Origin: Microcystis aeruginosa Ma_MB_S_20031200_S102
GTDB lineage: Bacteria; Cyanobacteriota; Cyanobacteriia; Cyanobacteriales; Microcystaceae
NCBI GenBank assembly: GCA_007095845.1
Contig: SFBI01000047.1
Location: forward strand, 1-47,631
Direction: 5' to 3'
DNA length: 47,631 bases
Within the stretch, counting starts at the first letter, position 1. Each line of letters begins with the position of its first letter. The notes under the pieces were generated by a model. The model made no database searches, was not told the origin of the DNA, and worked only from the letters and a program-made list of their open reading frames with translations. Positions 45,665 to 47,631 of this stretch are shown here, in pieces. The translations under genes were made by a program, and so were the position numbers.

Positions 45665-46363
45665 ATGTTACACATATCTGATCTCAATGTTTACTACGGA
45701 GAAAGTCATATTTTAAGAAATGTTGATCTCAACATTCATGCGGGAGAAATGGTCTGTTTAATCGGACGTAATGGCGTGGGTAAAACCACCCTATTAAAAA
45801 CCCTAATGGGTATCTTGAAACCGCGAGCGGGAGCAATTAGTTATGAGCAGCAAAACCTGATTAATAAAACCTCAGATCAAAGAGCCAGATTAGGACTGGG
45901 TTATGTACCGCAGGGTAGGGATATTATTCCCCGTTTAACGGTAAAAGAAAATTTAATTCTCGGTTTAGAAGCTTTACCCACAAAAAGAAAAAATGCCACA
46001 ATTCCCGAAGAAATCTTTGATTTATTTCCCGTTTTAAAAACCATGTTATCACGGATGGGAGGAGACTTAAGCGGTGGACAACAACAGCAATTAGCCATCG
46101 CTCGCGCCTTAGTGGGGGAACCAAAATTATTAATTTTAGATGAACCCACGGAAGGAATTCAACCCTCAATTATTCTCGAAATTGAAGCAGCGGTACGGCG
46201 TATTGTTGCCAGCAAAGGAATCGCCGTTTTATTAGTAGAACAACACCTACATTTTGTCCGTCAAGCTGATCGATATTACGCCATGCAGAAAGGGGGAATT
46301 GTTGCTTCTGGTTCCACGAGCGAATTAAGTCAAGAAGTCATCCAGCGATTTTTGGCGGTTTAA
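45665..46363 (+). CDS. urtE: Urea-type ABC transporter ATP-binding protein UrtE
   Basis: 232 residues, the standard UrtE length. Walker A GRNGVGKTT, Q-loop YVPQGRDIIPRLTVKENL (typical of LivF/UrtE), signature LSGGQQQQLAIARAL, Walker B LLILDEPTEGIQPS and the H-loop VEQHLHF. YYGESHILRNVDL and ALVGEPKLLIL are closest to UrtE rather than LivF. The ATG at 45665, with AAGGA 6 bases upstream, is chosen over an in-frame TTG at 45659. It drives urea (or amide) import together with UrtABCD, none of which is adjacent, so it is an orphan here. Confidence 0.9.
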   Translation: MLHISDLNVYYGESHILRNVDLNIHAGEMVCLIGRNGVGKTTLLKTLMGILKPRAGAISYEQQNLINKTSDQRARLGLGYVPQGRDIIPRLTVKENLILGLEALPTKRKNATIPEEIFDLFPVLKTMLSRMGGDLSGGQQQQLAIARALVGEPKLLILDEPTEGIQPSIILEIEAAVRRIVASKGIAVLLVEQHLHFVRQADRYYAMQKGGIVASGSTSELSQEVIQRFLAV

Positions 46364-46409
46364 ACGTAACTCTTTCCTTGATAAGTATGTAGGCGTTAAA
46401 AATCATCAG

Positions 46410-46470
46410 ACACCCCCCTTATCAAGGGGGGATTAAGGGGGGATCGACACCCCTCTTATCAAGGGGGGAT
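46410..46470. repeat. Two tandem G/C-tract palindromic repeats
   Basis: CACCCCCCTTATCAAGGGGG, then GATTAAGGGGGGATCGA, then a second CACCCCTCTTATCAAGGGGG. It is the same dispersed family as 13673-13773 and 29570-29619, between urtE and the flavoprotein gene. Confidence 0.85.
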
Positions 46471-46515
46471 CAAAGACAAAATCTATCTTTAATTTAATTA
46501 AAAACACTTACTTAT

Positions 46516-47517
46516 ATGACTCAAATAGTCGTAATTGGTGGCGGAGCAGCGGGATTTTTTGGCGCAATTAAAGCGGCAGAATCTAACCCAAAAGCTGGCG
46601 TTACTATCCTAGAAGCAGCAAAAGAACCCCTAGTTAAAGTGCGGATTTCGGGAGGTGGACGCTGTAATGTCACCCATCATTGTTTTGATGTTTCCCAATT
46701 GGTTAATTATTATCCTCGCGGTGGCAAAGCACTACGGGGAGCTTTTAGTCGGTTTCAACCCCAAGATACTATTAAATGGTTTGAATTGCGGGGGGTAAAA
46801 CTGAAAACAGAAGCGGATGGACGAATGTTTCCTAGCACCGATAATTCTGAAACTATTGTTAATTGTCTGCGGGAAAGTGCGACTTTGGCAGGGGTTTATT
46901 TAAGGCTAAATTCCCCAGTTAAATCGGTAAAAAAACAGGAAGAAAGTTTTTTAATTGAATTAAAAAGAGAGGAGCAAATTAGAGCAGATAAGCTTTTAAT
47001 TGCTACGGGAAGTAGTCCTTTTGGTTATCATGCCGCCCAAGATTTAGGTCATTCTCTAGTCTCTCCTGTGCCTTCTTTATTTACCTTTCAAATTGCCGAT
47101 CCTCGTCTGAAAGATTTGTTAGGGGTTACTGTGGATAAAGTGCGAGTTCGTCTTGGGGGAAGTAAATTAGAACAAATCGGACCTTTATTAATTACCCATT
47201 GGGGAGTTAGTGGACCAGCTATTTTAAAACTTTCTGCTTGGGGGGCGCGGTTACTTCACGAGCATCATTACCGAATGCCTTTAATAATTAACTGGTTAGG
47301 GGATTATCATCCTGAAAAATTGCGAGAAATTATCTTACAAACTAAAAGTGAATATCCCAAAAGAAAACTTTTTAATTATTGTCCCTTTGAACAGTTACCT
47401 AAGCGTTTTTGGCAGAGTTTATTAAGTTACTTGACTGTTAACTCGGAAACTCCCTGGGCAGAATTATCTAAAAATACTCTCAATCGATTAATGACTGAAT
47501 TACAGCAAGGGGAATAA
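46516..47517 (+). CDS. HI0933/BaiN-family flavoprotein, 3'-truncated
   Basis: 333 residues. N-terminal FAD motif VVIGGGAAGFFGAIKAAE, then VRISGGGRCNVTHHC, LRGAFSRFQPQDTIKWFE, LLIATGSSPFGYHAAQDLG and THWGVSGPAILKLSAW, all matching the HI0933-like NAD(P)/FAD oxidoreductases. Those proteins are normally about 400-420 residues and end with a second FAD-binding segment (TCGGV..., GLYFAGEVLD..G..GGYN..); here the frame stops at LMTELQQGE and no such segment follows. About 75 residues are missing, so the enzyme is probably non-functional or the gene is interrupted. Confidence 0.8.
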   Translation: MTQIVVIGGGAAGFFGAIKAAESNPKAGVTILEAAKEPLVKVRISGGGRCNVTHHCFDVSQLVNYYPRGGKALRGAFSRFQPQDTIKWFELRGVKLKTEADGRMFPSTDNSETIVNCLRESATLAGVYLRLNSPVKSVKKQEESFLIELKREEQIRADKLLIATGSSPFGYHAAQDLGHSLVSPVPSLFTFQIADPRLKDLLGVTVDKVRVRLGGSKLEQIGPLLITHWGVSGPAILKLSAWGARLLHEHHYRMPLIINWLGDYHPEKLREIILQTKSEYPKRKLFNYCPFEQLPKRFWQSLLSYLTVNSETPWAELSKNTLNRLMTELQQGE

Positions 47518-47529
47518 GCTTTTACGCAT

Positions 47530-47631
47530 TTAAGTTACATTAACAGCATTACCCTTATTTTTAAGTTTTCTACTCCATTTAATAATCAATCCCCCTTCAT
47601 TTAAAAGCTGATTGACTACTTTTTCCAGTTC
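47530..47631 (-). CDS. 3' end of an unidentified gene running off the window
   Basis: On the minus strand an open frame enters from the window edge and stops at 47530: ELEKVVNQLLNEGGLIIKWS, then RKLKNKGNAVNVT. 33 codons are visible; no family recognised. It lies where the missing 3' part of the flavoprotein gene should be and points toward it, so it may belong to an inserted or rearranged segment. Confidence 0.35.
   Translation of the reverse strand, partial: ELEKVVNQLLNEGGLIIKWSRKLKNKGNAVNVT

Overview
The window reads as chromosomal DNA of a unicellular bloom-forming cyanobacterium, most likely Microcystis aeruginosa or a close relative. The evidence is gene content (light-dependent protochlorophyllide reductase, the flavodiiron pair Flv1/Flv3, CBS-less GuaB3, cytochrome bd oxidase, a UrtE-type ATPase, a DUF760 protein), many HIP1-type GCGATCGC octamers, tandem heptamers (TAACTGA)n, and an unusually dense load of small non-autonomous mobile elements. 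The genus is inferred; no marker RNA gene is present.

Layout. 1-9.5 kb: a HicBA toxin-antitoxin remnant with a broken toxin, then housekeeping genes (mnmG, cydAB, a phosphoribosyltransferase, an LRAT-domain protein, guaB3, a DUF760 protein). 9.5-14.2 kb: a mobile-element zone with an HTTM-DCC membrane protein, a 5'-truncated Rpn/DUF4351-type nuclease gene split exactly by a tnpB-only IS200/IS605-like element, and small elements with GGCTCTTC-type ends and 8-bp target duplications. 14.2-24.3 kb: an 832-residue RTX/S-layer-like protein and, upstream of it on the same strand, a methyltransferase/glycosyltransferase operon (three FkbM proteins counting the one fused to glycosyltransferases, a decayed FkbM copy, one class I methyltransferase, and a 1020-aa protein with two tandem glycosyltransferase modules). 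I read this as a surface-glycan locus that may serve the RTX protein.

24.5-33 kb: phzF-like gene, an aminopeptidase P, a polysaccharide-exporter remnant, corA, a catalytically degenerate XisF-like serine recombinase, and por. 33-38 kb: a two-gene unit with a repeat-bearing lipoprotein, then flv3-flv1 on the minus strand separated by simple repeats. 38.2-45.3 kb: an accessory island with three toxin-antitoxin-type pairs, two of them inside 89-bp direct repeats, followed by a CHAT protease - STAND ATPase - TPR gene whose 120-nt TPR repeats have undergone deletions and an insertion, one of which breaks the frame. Two copies of the same ~142-bp mobile element bracket this gene. 45.5-47.6 kb: an orphan urtE, a 3'-truncated HI0933-type flavoprotein, and the end of an unidentified minus-strand gene.

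The strongest candidates for something new are the CHAT-STAND-TPR locus with its mobile brackets, the RTX/tandem-glycosyltransferase/FkbM island, and the TnpB insertion whose exact junctions predict its target motif.
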